From: Saprospiraceae bacterium
GTDB lineage: Bacteria > Bacteroidota > Bacteroidia > Chitinophagales > Saprospiraceae
Assembly: GCA_027488855.1 (NCBI GenBank)
Contig: JAIYAV010000274.1
Location: 1-34,775 of the forward strand
Direction: 5' to 3'
DNA: 34,775 bases
Made by a program: the position numbers and the translations under genes. Shown piece by piece: positions 22,172-30,896 of this stretch (positions within the stretch are counted from its first letter, which is position 1; every line of letters starts with the position of its first letter). The notes under the pieces were generated by a model. The model had not been told where the DNA came from, searched no databases, and saw nothing but the letters and a program-made list of their open reading frames with translations.

Positions 22172-24652
22172 ATGAGAACACTACACACTGTAGTGTTGGC
22201 TATGCTATGCACATTGGCCAACGCTCAAAGTACTATGCGACCAAGTGATTTGGTAGAAGCAAGGATAAAAAATAATGTAACCTTTAAAACGATTCACCTG
22301 TTTGCGCGGGCTCCCGAATTGAGGAGCGAGTCCCAGGTAGTCAACGGACTATGGATGTTTCTTAATACGGCAAGTATAATCCCATTGCAAAGGGAGCGGC
22401 CACTGGCCCTCTCTTTGCCCTTGCCAAATGCCGATGGAACGATGATGGAACTGGAATTGGTAAAAGTTGACATTTTGAGTGCCGATTTCACAGTACAGTT
22501 TTCCCAACAAAGCAACACAACTTCAAGCGGGTTTAATGGACTCTTTTATCAAGGACGAATCAAAGGACGTCCGGAGTCCATGGCGGCCATCAGCATTTTT
22601 AACAACGAAGTAACGGGTGTCATCAGCACCCCAGAGGAAGGTAATCGGATCTTGGGGCATTACAAGGGCGCCGACCCACGTTTGCACCTTTTACATGCTG
22701 ATGAAAAAATGGCCGAACGCCCCGATTTTCATTGCTTGAGTCCAGACAATGAAATCGAGTACCGGGCAGAAGACTTACGTGCACAGCCAGGGTTGCGCAG
22801 TGCGGCCCCCTGCGTGCGCTTGTATCTGGAAGTAGACAACGATATTTTTAACGACAAAGGAGGCCAGGATGGCACCTTACAATATGTGACTGGTATGTTT
22901 AACCAGGTTGCTGCCTTATATGCCAATGAGAACATCAGTTTGAGTTTGTCTCAGGTGTTCATTTGGAACAGCAGTAGCCCATATTCCGGTTCTGATACAT
23001 ACACGCTCTTGACGCAGTTTCAGCGTACCCGCACCAGCTTTAATGGCGATGCAGCAGAATTGATTACATACAAAGGAGGTGGCGGCATTGCGGTAGTGGA
23101 TGGCCTCTGTCGCCCTTACAATTCCTTCAAAATGGGTGTAGCTGGTGTGGGTCGCTTTTATTCCAATTTGCCAACTTATTCTTTCAGTGTAATGGTTGTC
23201 GCCCACGAGTTGGGGCACATCCTTGGTTCTCAGCACACCCATGCCTGCGTTTGGAATGGCAACAATACCGCCATCGACGCATGCCCGGGGTATACGGAGG
23301 GCAACTGTAGTGCTACCGAGCGTACCCCTGCTGGGGGTGGCACCATTATGTCGTATTGCCACGTGAATACGGTAGGCATTAATTTTTCAAAGGGATTTGG
23401 CGCGCAGCCCGGCAATCTGATTCGCAATCGGATTGCCGCGGCTACCTGCTTACAAGTGTGCACAACCGGTGGCGGTGGCGGCGGCGGTGGTGGCGGCGGC
23501 GGAAACAACAACGCCACCTGTGGGGATGTCACTTTTCAGATGACGCTGGATCTTTTTGGCAGTGAAACCACCTGGGAAATCATCAACCCGGCGGGAGTTG
23601 CCGTCGAAAAAGGTGGGCCTTATGTGGACAAAACCTTGGGCCAAAAAATTGAACGCAAGGTCTGCCTGCCTTATGGCTGCTACGTGCTCAAAATTTATGA
23701 CAAACGCAACGATGGAATCTGTTGTGCCTATGGCGACGGCAGTTACCGCTTACTCGATGCCAATAACGTGGAGATCACCAAAGGGGCTGTGTTTGGAAGC
23801 CAAGCGCTAGCTAACTTCTGCGTCAAGGCAGCTGACAATGGTGGTGATAACCCACCCAATGCAACATGTATCAACGTTGATTTTAACCGTTACCCTCCCA
23901 TCTCTTTTGGGGGCTCCCAGGATGGAGGCACCGCGACCATTGCAGATGCAGGAAAAACCCTGATCATCAAAAACAATGCATGGAAAGCAGTAGCCATCAA
24001 TTACACTGTGACTGCAAAAACCTTTATTGAATTTGAATTTCGCTCCACTCAGTTGGGTGAAATCCACGGCATCGGTTTTGATGATGATGAAAATATTTCC
24101 TCGCCCTTTACTTTCCAACTTTGGGGCTCCCAAACCTGGGGCATCGCAGAATTCCGCAATTATGAGGGAAATAGCCAGTGGAAAAAATACACCATCCCTG
24201 TAGGCAAATTTTATACAGGTGCTACTACTCGACTATTTTTTGCCGCAGACAAAGATGCTGCCCCATTTGCCAGTGAATCCCAATTCCGCAATGTGCGCAT
24301 TTACGAAGAAACGCCCTGCCCTGGCTTCCAGGAGCCTACTATCGATTTGGAACTAGTGAGGCCAGTAGAACAGAAAAATCCCAGTCCAGACGTATTGATT
24401 GCGCCCAACCCTAGCGATGTGAGCGCTCGTTTCAGTTTGTTGAACTGGCCAGTTGGACAATACAAATTGAGCGTTTTTGATGCTTTGGGGCAAAAGTTGC
24501 TGAACAACTATCCTTTGAATCTCACCGATTCCAATGTATGGGAATGGCAACTCAATACAAAAAACTGGGCATCAGGGGTTTACTTTTATGTCATTCACAA
24601 TGATCAATTCAAAAAGTCAGGAAAAATGTTGATATCCAGACCCAATAATTAG
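22172..24652 (+). CDS. T9SS-secreted zinc metalloprotease, paralogue 1
   Basis: An 826-residue protein with a signal peptide (MRTLHTVVLAMLCTLANAQ). An N-terminal propeptide-like region (about 20-205) contains Cys188. The reprolysin-like zincin follows, with HELGHILGSQH at 345-355 (zinc ligands His345, His349, His355; catalytic Glu346) and the Met-turn MSYCH at Met393. A run of 12 glycines (433-444) and three Asn form the linker. Next come a cysteine-rich domain (about 450-553, with NDGICCAYGDGSYRLLD), a beta-sandwich-like domain (about 565-715, FEFRSTQLGEIHGIGFDDD) and a T9SS type A sorting tail (about 735-826, IAPNPSDVSARFSL...GVYFYVI). It is the first of three tandem paralogues, each with its own leader and 3' hairpin. 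Extracellular protein degradation is inferred. Confidence 0.88.
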   Translation: MRTLHTVVLAMLCTLANAQSTMRPSDLVEARIKNNVTFKTIHLFARAPELRSESQVVNGLWMFLNTASIIPLQRERPLALSLPLPNADGTMMELELVKVDILSADFTVQFSQQSNTTSSGFNGLFYQGRIKGRPESMAAISIFNNEVTGVISTPEEGNRILGHYKGADPRLHLLHADEKMAERPDFHCLSPDNEIEYRAEDLRAQPGLRSAAPCVRLYLEVDNDIFNDKGGQDGTLQYVTGMFNQVAALYANENISLSLSQVFIWNSSSPYSGSDTYTLLTQFQRTRTSFNGDAAELITYKGGGGIAVVDGLCRPYNSFKMGVAGVGRFYSNLPTYSFSVMVVAHELGHILGSQHTHACVWNGNNTAIDACPGYTEGNCSATERTPAGGGTIMSYCHVNTVGINFSKGFGAQPGNLIRNRIAAATCLQVCTTGGGGGGGGGGGGNNNATCGDVTFQMTLDLFGSETTWEIINPAGVAVEKGGPYVDKTLGQKIERKVCLPYGCYVLKIYDKRNDGICCAYGDGSYRLLDANNVEITKGAVFGSQALANFCVKAADNGGDNPPNATCINVDFNRYPPISFGGSQDGGTATIADAGKTLIIKNNAWKAVAINYTVTAKTFIEFEFRSTQLGEIHGIGFDDDENISSPFTFQLWGSQTWGIAEFRNYEGNSQWKKYTIPVGKFYTGATTRLFFAADKDAAPFASESQFRNVRIYEETPCPGFQEPTIDLELVRPVEQKNPSPDVLIAPNPSDVSARFSLLNWPVGQYKLSVFDALGQKLLNNYPLNLTDSNVWEWQLNTKNWASGVYFYVIHNDQFKKSGKMLISRPNN

Positions 24653-24682
24653 GTGTTCCTGTACGCAGGAACACTTTTTTTT
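24653..24682 (+). terminator. Rho-independent terminator of metalloprotease 1
   Basis: GTGTTCCTG pairs with CAGGAACAC around TACG and is followed by eight T. It begins directly after the stop codon. Confidence 0.95.
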
Positions 24683-25096
24683 GTCTGATTTAAGTAATTT
24701 TTAAGTAAAAAAACGCCTATGTTAAAAAAACATTTGAATCTCATTAAAAATGCCTATACCTTGCATGTGATTTTGTAGTATTTGTTCCCTCCAAATATCA
24801 ATACACCTATTCCAAATTTGGCTCAATGTGAGCCTTACTCCCTCTACATATTATTTGTGAACCACTTTTTTGACCACTTGGAAATTTAATCACTTTCACG
24901 AGACCGTTCCCATTCAGGCTTTTGTAAGGTACTGCCTTATGAATTGCGTTTGTTGTTTACAACATCCGCAACATTAAAAGCTCGTGCATAACTAACACCA
25001 TAAGCCTCAAATGCGACTTGTTGTAACAGCTTGATTACTAACTGTATTCGGGCTGCTTAGCTGTTTATTGTTCACCGATTTTTGTACAGGAACACT
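24683..25096 (+). other. Leader region of metalloprotease 2
   Basis: No convincing protein gene is present. Seen are a weak promoter candidate (TTTG at 24733-24736, 20 bp, then TACCTTGC at 24757-24764), a small hairpin GGCTCA-ATG-TGAGCC (24820-24834) and TAATCACT at 24887-24894. The leader would be over 300 nt. Confidence 0.45.
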
Positions 25097-27517
25097 ATGA
25101 AAACACTACTAACAACTGTACTGGCATGTGCCTTAACCTGGACGCATGCCCAAACTGCATTACGCCCACAGGAACAAATTGATGCGTTGAGAAAGGGAAA
25201 ATCACCCTTTATCCGGCTGGCATTGTTTCCTTCTAGTAATGCGCTGAAAGATGCTGAACTTCCACTTGCTCAAGGGCTTGATTTCCAAGAGCGTGTTGCT
25301 CAAAATTTATTGAGGCATCCCTACTCTGTCATTGAAATTGATCTACCCGTTCAAGGGGAAATAGCAACGCTTGAACTGTACCGAGTTGAATTGTCGAGCC
25401 CAGATTATACCCTGAAGTTGGCTGATCCTACACATGGACCGCTTGAAAGGACTGAAGGTTTGTATTATCGTGGTGTCGTCAAAGGGAAACCCGGTTCTAT
25501 CGCTTCCTTGAGCATATATGGCGATGAAGTGCTGGGCATGATCAGCACCCTGGAAGCAGGAAACTTGACTTTGGCCAAATACCAGTCCAAGCAAAACAAA
25601 GTCAAAGGTTTACACGTCCTGTATTCCGAAGAGCTAATTCCTGATCGGCTTGATTTCCAATGTTATACACCAGATGGGCAAAGGGGCTATTCCGCCAAGG
25701 AGCTGGAAAAGACCCCCGATCTAAGGGCGGCCAACAACTGTGTCAATCTATACTTAGAAGTAGACTATGATGTATTTTTGGATAAAGGGGGGCTAGATGA
25801 AACTACACGTTATGTCCAAGCGATATTCAATCAAACCGCTACTTTGTACGCCAATGAAGGCATCAAACTCAATCTTTCCCAACTTTACGTTTGGAACACT
25901 ACCAGTCCGTACAACGAATATGATGCCTACGGCTTGCTGAATCAATTCAAAAACAAACGCGCCGGACAAATTAAAGGCGACGCAGGACTATTGCTTTCCT
26001 ACAAGGGTGGTGGTGGAATTGCCGTGGTAGATGGCTTGTGTGATCCATTCAATCTGGGTTATGCGGGCATTGGTAAAAGCTATAGAGTAGCACCTGCGTA
26101 TTCTTTCACGGTAATGGTACTCACCCACGAATTGGGGCATATTTTGGGGTCCCATCACACCCATTCCTGCGTGTGGAACGGCAACAATACCGCACTTGAT
26201 GGTTGTGCTGGTTTCACCGACGGTGGCTGCCCTACTCCAGCAGTACCCAATCAAGGTGGCACCATGATGTCATACTGCCACATTACACAATATGGTATTA
26301 ATTTTGCGCTAGGTTTTGGCTTGCAACCTGGCAATATCATCCGCAATCGTATTGCCAGTGCCCCTTGTATGAGTGGATGTTCCATTCCACGGCCTTCCTG
26401 CGGAGAAATCACCTTTACCCTTACGCTCGACGATTATGGCAATGAAATTACCTATGAAATACTTGATGCTACCAATGCCCTAGTAGATCGGGGTGGGCCA
26501 TATGGCATCAGAAGCAATGGGCAACAAATTCAAAAAAAGCTCTGCCTTCCAGCCGGGTGTTACAAGTTACGCGTGCTCGACTCCAGAGGTGATGGCCTTT
26601 GTTGCCGTTATGGCAATGGTTCTTTTTCTTTGGTAGATAGTGAAGCCAAGGTGCTAGCAGAAGGGGGAACTTTCACAAAAGAAGCGTCCACTTCATTCTG
26701 CATTGATCATTTGGGGCGCAAAGTCAGTAATGTAGCCCCCCCTACCCCAAGTGAAGGTTGCATCAATGTCAATTTCAACAATGACAACTTCAAGGTATTG
26801 TCTTTTGGAGGATCACAAGATGAAGGTACCTCGTCAATTATTGAAAATGGTAACGGTCTGGCCTTAAATGGCAATGCCTGGAAAGCGATTCAGCTCAAAC
26901 GAACCATCACTGAGAATACAGTCCTTGAGTTTGAATTCCGCTCTACTCAAAAATCAGAGATTCATGGGATTGGTTTTGACAACGACTTGGCCATTAATAC
27001 GTATTATACCTTCCAACTTGGAGGTACCCAAGTATGGGGACATCAAGATTTCAATACTTATGCTAGTTATGGGAGCTGGAAAAAATACATCATCCCGGTT
27101 GGTCAAAAGTACACTGGCGGCACTGAATATTTATTTTTTGCCAATGACAACGATGAAAATCTCACTGTGGGAAATTCTCAATTCCGCAATGTAAAAATTT
27201 ACGAAACCAAGCCCTGTTCTTCTTTATTGAATGGGTTAGAACCAGAACCTCAGCCTATTCCACAAGTATTGGCATCGCCCAATCCTGCGCATCAGCAGGT
27301 AAACCTACAATTGGACTACTTCCCACCAGGCCACTACCAGGTACAAGTGTTGGATCTTTTGGGTAAAATGATTTACCGCAAAAGCATCAACCACAGTCAA
27401 GGCAGCCCAATTCTTGATTTTCCAGTGGCTGACCTTCCAAATGGCATGTACATCTACCAGGTGAAAGGGAAAAGTCTTCAGCAGTCTGGCAAATTCATGG
27501 TTGAACATTCGAAATGA
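25097..27517 (+). CDS. T9SS-secreted zinc metalloprotease, paralogue 2
   Basis: An 806-residue protein. The ATG at 25097 gives the signal peptide MKTLLTTVLACALTWTHAQ; a TTG at 25082 is rejected. The architecture is the same as its neighbours: propeptide with Cys189, zincin HELGHILGSHH at 344-354 (His344, His348, His354, Glu345), Met-turn at Met391, cysteine-rich domain with RGDGLCCRYGNGSFSLVD, beta-sandwich-like domain with FEFRSTQKSEIHGIGFDND, and a T9SS tail (LASPNPAHQQVNLQLDYF...NGMYIYQVK). It has no polyglycine linker: the protease joins the next domain by a short CSIPRPSC stretch. By eye it is the most divergent of the three, suggesting an older split. Extracellular protease activity is inferred. 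Confidence 0.88.
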   Translation: MKTLLTTVLACALTWTHAQTALRPQEQIDALRKGKSPFIRLALFPSSNALKDAELPLAQGLDFQERVAQNLLRHPYSVIEIDLPVQGEIATLELYRVELSSPDYTLKLADPTHGPLERTEGLYYRGVVKGKPGSIASLSIYGDEVLGMISTLEAGNLTLAKYQSKQNKVKGLHVLYSEELIPDRLDFQCYTPDGQRGYSAKELEKTPDLRAANNCVNLYLEVDYDVFLDKGGLDETTRYVQAIFNQTATLYANEGIKLNLSQLYVWNTTSPYNEYDAYGLLNQFKNKRAGQIKGDAGLLLSYKGGGGIAVVDGLCDPFNLGYAGIGKSYRVAPAYSFTVMVLTHELGHILGSHHTHSCVWNGNNTALDGCAGFTDGGCPTPAVPNQGGTMMSYCHITQYGINFALGFGLQPGNIIRNRIASAPCMSGCSIPRPSCGEITFTLTLDDYGNEITYEILDATNALVDRGGPYGIRSNGQQIQKKLCLPAGCYKLRVLDSRGDGLCCRYGNGSFSLVDSEAKVLAEGGTFTKEASTSFCIDHLGRKVSNVAPPTPSEGCINVNFNNDNFKVLSFGGSQDEGTSSIIENGNGLALNGNAWKAIQLKRTITENTVLEFEFRSTQKSEIHGIGFDNDLAINTYYTFQLGGTQVWGHQDFNTYASYGSWKKYIIPVGQKYTGGTEYLFFANDNDENLTVGNSQFRNVKIYETKPCSSLLNGLEPEPQPIPQVLASPNPAHQQVNLQLDYFPPGHYQVQVLDLLGKMIYRKSINHSQGSPILDFPVADLPNGMYIYQVKGKSLQQSGKFMVEHSK

Positions 27518-27544
27518 AAAAATATAGGATTTAGCACTATATTG

Positions 27545-27576
27545 AAAGGGTGAAGCTTCGGTTTCACCCTTTTTTT
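27545..27576 (+). terminator. Rho-independent terminator of metalloprotease 2
   Basis: AAAGGGTGAA (27545-27554) pairs with TTCACCCTTT (27563-27572) and continues into a T-run, 28 bp after the stop. Confidence 0.9.
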
Positions 27577-27873
27577 GTCTTTCTGTCAAGTCTCTGAATG
27601 TAAAACTTGCGTCAAAAAAAAATCTGTATTATTTTGGGCTTGTTTTTATAGCATTTGTAAAGGCTACTCCAGCCTGCCCTATAAAATAATTGGCGAAACC
27701 TTCTATCTATCGCCCCTCCCAAAAACTGTACAAGAAATATGATCAATGTGATCATAGCTGTCTTTATTATGGAATTGCCCAACGCAGGTACTGCGTGTGG
27801 AGGCGATTCCAATCGGGTCTGGCTTTATAACATCCTTATAAGGCGTGAATTGTTTTTTAAGGTTACTCATTTG

Positions 27874-27899
27874 AGGGCTTTGCTCCCAAGCAAAGCCCT
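27874..27899. repeat. Perfect 11-bp hairpin
   Basis: AGGGCTTTGCT (27874-27884) and AGCAAAGCCCT (27889-27899) flank CCCA. No U-run follows on either strand, so it is not a standard terminator. It sits 88 bp ahead of the promoter of metalloprotease 3 and may be a dispersed repeat or an operator. Confidence 0.65.
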
Positions 27900-27964
27900 A
27901 CTTGTCTACTAAGTCAGAGAATTGTCAGTTTATCGCTTGTTTTTAGCTTCTCTTGTTCTTGGGG

Positions 27965-27994
27965 TTGTTTTTTTGGTCGATAGCCTTATCTTTG
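27965..27994 (+). promoter_or_regulatory. Promoter of metalloprotease 3
   Basis: TTG (27965-27967), 19 bp, then TATCTTTG (27987-27994), matching TAnnTTTG. The start would be near 28001, giving a leader of about 330 nt. Confidence 0.6.
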
Positions 27995-28332
27995 CAATAC
28001 AAAACAAGAAAAGAATTATATTTTTTTTGTTTTACGCACAATCCAAACACCCGGGATGGAGTTATAAAGTGCAGATTCCTTCCCAAATTTTAGCGCTAAT
28101 CCAGAACACGGATACTTGCTTGCCACGCCAACTAACAATAGTAATCTCACACCAACAAGACGTCACTACTAATTTTCAGCCCATACTTTGCTTTGTCTTG
28201 AGCAATTGGTAATCACTTTTTACATACAGGGGATTTAACACACTTTGAGAAAACCAGCGGCTTGGTCTACCATGTCGTAACTTAATTTATTCGTAGTAAC
28301 CTTAAAAGTTTTACCAAAAACCGATTCACGCC

Positions 28333-30834
28333 ATGAGAACTGTACTTACGCTGGCGCTGGCTATGGCTTTGTCTATAGTCCATGCACAACTATCTTTACG
28401 TCCTGCGGAGCTGGTCGAAGCTCAGAAAAGCAATCGTGCTAAATTTGTCAAGTACCAACTGTTTGACCGGGCACCAGATCTGCGCGATGCAGACGCTGTA
28501 AACGCTCAGTGGCTGTCCTTGCGGTCGCAAGACTTGCGAGGGCTGCTACAAGCGCGCCCCAAAGCAGTAAACTTACCTTTGCCTGCCGGAGATGGGGGCA
28601 CTTACGAATTAGAACTGGTACAAGTCAATCTTTTTGCTGACGACTTCAGCATCGTTTTGGCTAGTAATCCTAAGGTGATGCACGAAATGAATGCTGGAGT
28701 TCATTATCGGGGCATCGTTAAAGGACAACCCGAATCCGTGGTAGCCATCAGTGTTTTTGACGACGAGATTTCGGGCGTCGTCAGTACTCCTGATCACACC
28801 AACCTGGTATTGGGACGTTACAAAGGTGGCGATCGCCGCTTGCATATCTTACACGAAGACAGCAAGATGGAAGACCATCCTGAATTTGATTGTAAAACCG
28901 CAGACAGTGGTCAGGCTTACCGGGCAGAAGAACTTAGAGATGCACCCGAGCTCAGAGGTGCGGCCTCTTGTGTACGGGTTTACCTGGAAGTAGACAATGA
29001 TGTATTTGTAGACAAAGGTGGTCAAGATGGCACTGCGCAATACATTACTGGTGTATTCAACCAGGTAGCGACCTTGTACGCCAAAGAAAACATTAGTTTG
29101 ACTTTGTCACAGGTCTTCATTTGGAATACCACGAGCCCGTATTCTGGCTCGGATACCTACGGTTTGTTGACCCAATTTCAACGTACTCGCAGTACCTTTA
29201 ATGGTGATGCCGGAATGTTGCTTTCTTACCGAGGCAATGGAGGGATTGCCGTTGTAGATGGTTTGTGTCGGCCTTATACTTCCTTTAAGATGGGGTATTC
29301 CGGTATTGGCAAAACCTTTTCTAATGTGCCTACTTTCTCCTTCACGGTGATGGTGGTAGCCCACGAATTGGGGCACATTCTGGGTTCACAGCATACCCAC
29401 GCCTGTGTATGGAACGGCAACAACACCGCCCTGGATGCTTGCCCTGGCTTTACAGAAGGCAACTGTGCAGCATCTGTAACCGCGCCGACTGGTGGTGGAA
29501 CCATCATGTCCTACTGTCACCTCAACCGAGTCGGGATTAGCTTCACTGTCGGTTTTGGTACCCAGCCTGCTACGCTAATGCGCAACCGGATTGCAGCTGC
29601 TACCTGTTTGCAGGCTTGCCCTGCTGGCGGTGGTGGCGGAACCGGCAAAGGTGGCGGTGGTGGCGGTGGTACTGGCACAGGGACTGGAACGGGCACAGCA
29701 ACTTGCGCCAACGTTACTTTTTCGCTTACCCTGGATATGTTCGGTAGCGAAACGACCTGGGAAATTCTCAACCCGGCGGGAGTTGCAGTGGATAAAGGGG
29801 GGCCATATGTGGATAAAACTGCTGGCCAAAAAGTGGAAAAAACGATCTGTCTTCCTTTTGGCTGCTACCGACTGCGCATTCTGGACAAAATTGGCGATGG
29901 CATCTGCTGCAGTTATGGCACTGGTGCATTCAAATTGTTGGACGCCAACAACGTGGTCATTGCGCAAGGTGGGCAATTCACCAAAGAATCACTGACCAAT
30001 TTCTGTGTGCAGTCATCTGGTGGTGGTGGCAATCCACCCACCAACACCAATTGTACCAATATCGACTTTAGCAAAACAGTTCCAGTGTCCTTTGGTGGTT
30101 CCCAGGATGGCGGTACCGCAACGGTTGCCGACTTAGGCAAATCCATGACGATCAAGAACAATGCCTGGAAAGCAGTGCCATTGGCGTATACCATTACGGC
30201 CAATACCTACATCGAGTTTGAGTTCCGCTCTACTTTGCAGGGCGAAATTCACGGGCTAGGATTCGACGATGATGAGAACATCTCTGCGCCTTACACTTTC
30301 CAATTGTGGGGAACCCAATCCTGGGGGATTACCAATTTCCGCAACTATGAAGGGAACGGGGCCTGGAAAAAGTATACCATCAAAGTGGGACAGTTTTACA
30401 CTGGAGCAGTCAAATACATGTTCTTTGCCGCCGACATGGACGCAGCCCCCTTCACCAGTGAATCACAGTACCGCAACGTACGCATCTACGAAACTACCCC
30501 TTGCCCAAGCTTCCAACAGCCCAATACTGAAGGCCTTGGTTTTGGCAACAACACGCTGAATGAAAAACCAGCCGTAGTCATTTATCCCAATCCAACCCAC
30601 ACCAATGCCAAAGTTCAGGTCAGCCTTAATGCCTGGCCAGCTGGGCAGTACCAGCTCGACGTATTTGATGTTTACGGAAAAGTAGTACGCAACCAGTCCC
30701 TGAATGTGGCTGCTTATGGCGAGCACTCGTTTGATCTGGAAACTGCGGATTTGCCCGCAGGCACCTACTTGTATAAAATCGGCGATGAAAATTTGAAACT
30801 GTCCGGCCGGGTGGTCGTGATGAGTGGCAATTGA
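28333..30834 (+). CDS. T9SS-secreted zinc metalloprotease, paralogue 3
   Basis: An 833-residue protein with signal peptide MRTVLTLALAMALSIVHAQ. It shares every module with paralogue 1: propeptide with Cys187, zincin HELGHILGSQH at 344-354 with Met-turn Met392, cysteine-rich domain (IGDGICCSYGTGAFKLLD), beta-sandwich-like domain (FEFRSTLQGEIHGLGFDDD) and T9SS tail (IYPNPTHTNAKVQV...AGTYLYKIG). The linker after the protease (about 432-455) is mixed Gly plus a Gly-Thr repeat instead of a pure glycine run. Overall it reads closer to paralogue 1 than to paralogue 2. A strong hairpin follows the stop. Extracellular protease activity is inferred from the intact zinc site. Confidence 0.88.
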   Translation: MRTVLTLALAMALSIVHAQLSLRPAELVEAQKSNRAKFVKYQLFDRAPDLRDADAVNAQWLSLRSQDLRGLLQARPKAVNLPLPAGDGGTYELELVQVNLFADDFSIVLASNPKVMHEMNAGVHYRGIVKGQPESVVAISVFDDEISGVVSTPDHTNLVLGRYKGGDRRLHILHEDSKMEDHPEFDCKTADSGQAYRAEELRDAPELRGAASCVRVYLEVDNDVFVDKGGQDGTAQYITGVFNQVATLYAKENISLTLSQVFIWNTTSPYSGSDTYGLLTQFQRTRSTFNGDAGMLLSYRGNGGIAVVDGLCRPYTSFKMGYSGIGKTFSNVPTFSFTVMVVAHELGHILGSQHTHACVWNGNNTALDACPGFTEGNCAASVTAPTGGGTIMSYCHLNRVGISFTVGFGTQPATLMRNRIAAATCLQACPAGGGGGTGKGGGGGGGTGTGTGTGTATCANVTFSLTLDMFGSETTWEILNPAGVAVDKGGPYVDKTAGQKVEKTICLPFGCYRLRILDKIGDGICCSYGTGAFKLLDANNVVIAQGGQFTKESLTNFCVQSSGGGGNPPTNTNCTNIDFSKTVPVSFGGSQDGGTATVADLGKSMTIKNNAWKAVPLAYTITANTYIEFEFRSTLQGEIHGLGFDDDENISAPYTFQLWGTQSWGITNFRNYEGNGAWKKYTIKVGQFYTGAVKYMFFAADMDAAPFTSESQYRNVRIYETTPCPSFQQPNTEGLGFGNNTLNEKPAVVIYPNPTHTNAKVQVSLNAWPAGQYQLDVFDVYGKVVRNQSLNVAAYGEHSFDLETADLPAGTYLYKIGDENLKLSGRVVVMSGN

Positions 30835-30856
30835 GCGCTTGTTTTAAGCTGAAGTT

Positions 30857-30890
30857 CCTAGCCAAGGTTGAAGACAAAGCCTTGGCTAGG
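30857..30890. terminator. Bidirectional hairpin between convergent genes
   Basis: CCTAGCCAAGG (30857-30867) pairs perfectly with CCTTGGCTAGG (30880-30890). A T-rich stretch follows on the plus strand. It separates metalloprotease 3 from the convergent SMI1/ankyrin gene, which ends at 30897. Confidence 0.7.
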
Positions 30891-30896
30891 TTTACT

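Larger units (their letters stand above)
27577..28332 (+). other. Long gap before metalloprotease 3
   Basis: No convincing gene is present in about 750 bp. It holds a small palindrome ACGCAG-GTA-CTGCGT (27782-27796), the 10-bp palindrome CCTTATAAGG near 27834, a perfect 11-bp hairpin (27874-27899), a promoter (27965-27994) and TAATCACT at 28210-28217. The left half may be decayed sequence; I recognise nothing in it. Confidence 0.45.

Noticed and set aside
27612..27812. Open frame of 66 codons on the minus strand
   Set aside because: It has a TTG start, is AT-rich with no recognisable domain, and lies in a region of palindromes.
27922..28212. Open frame of 96 codons before metalloprotease 3
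   Set aside because: It needs a TTG start, spans the predicted promoter and has composition unlike the neighbouring genes.
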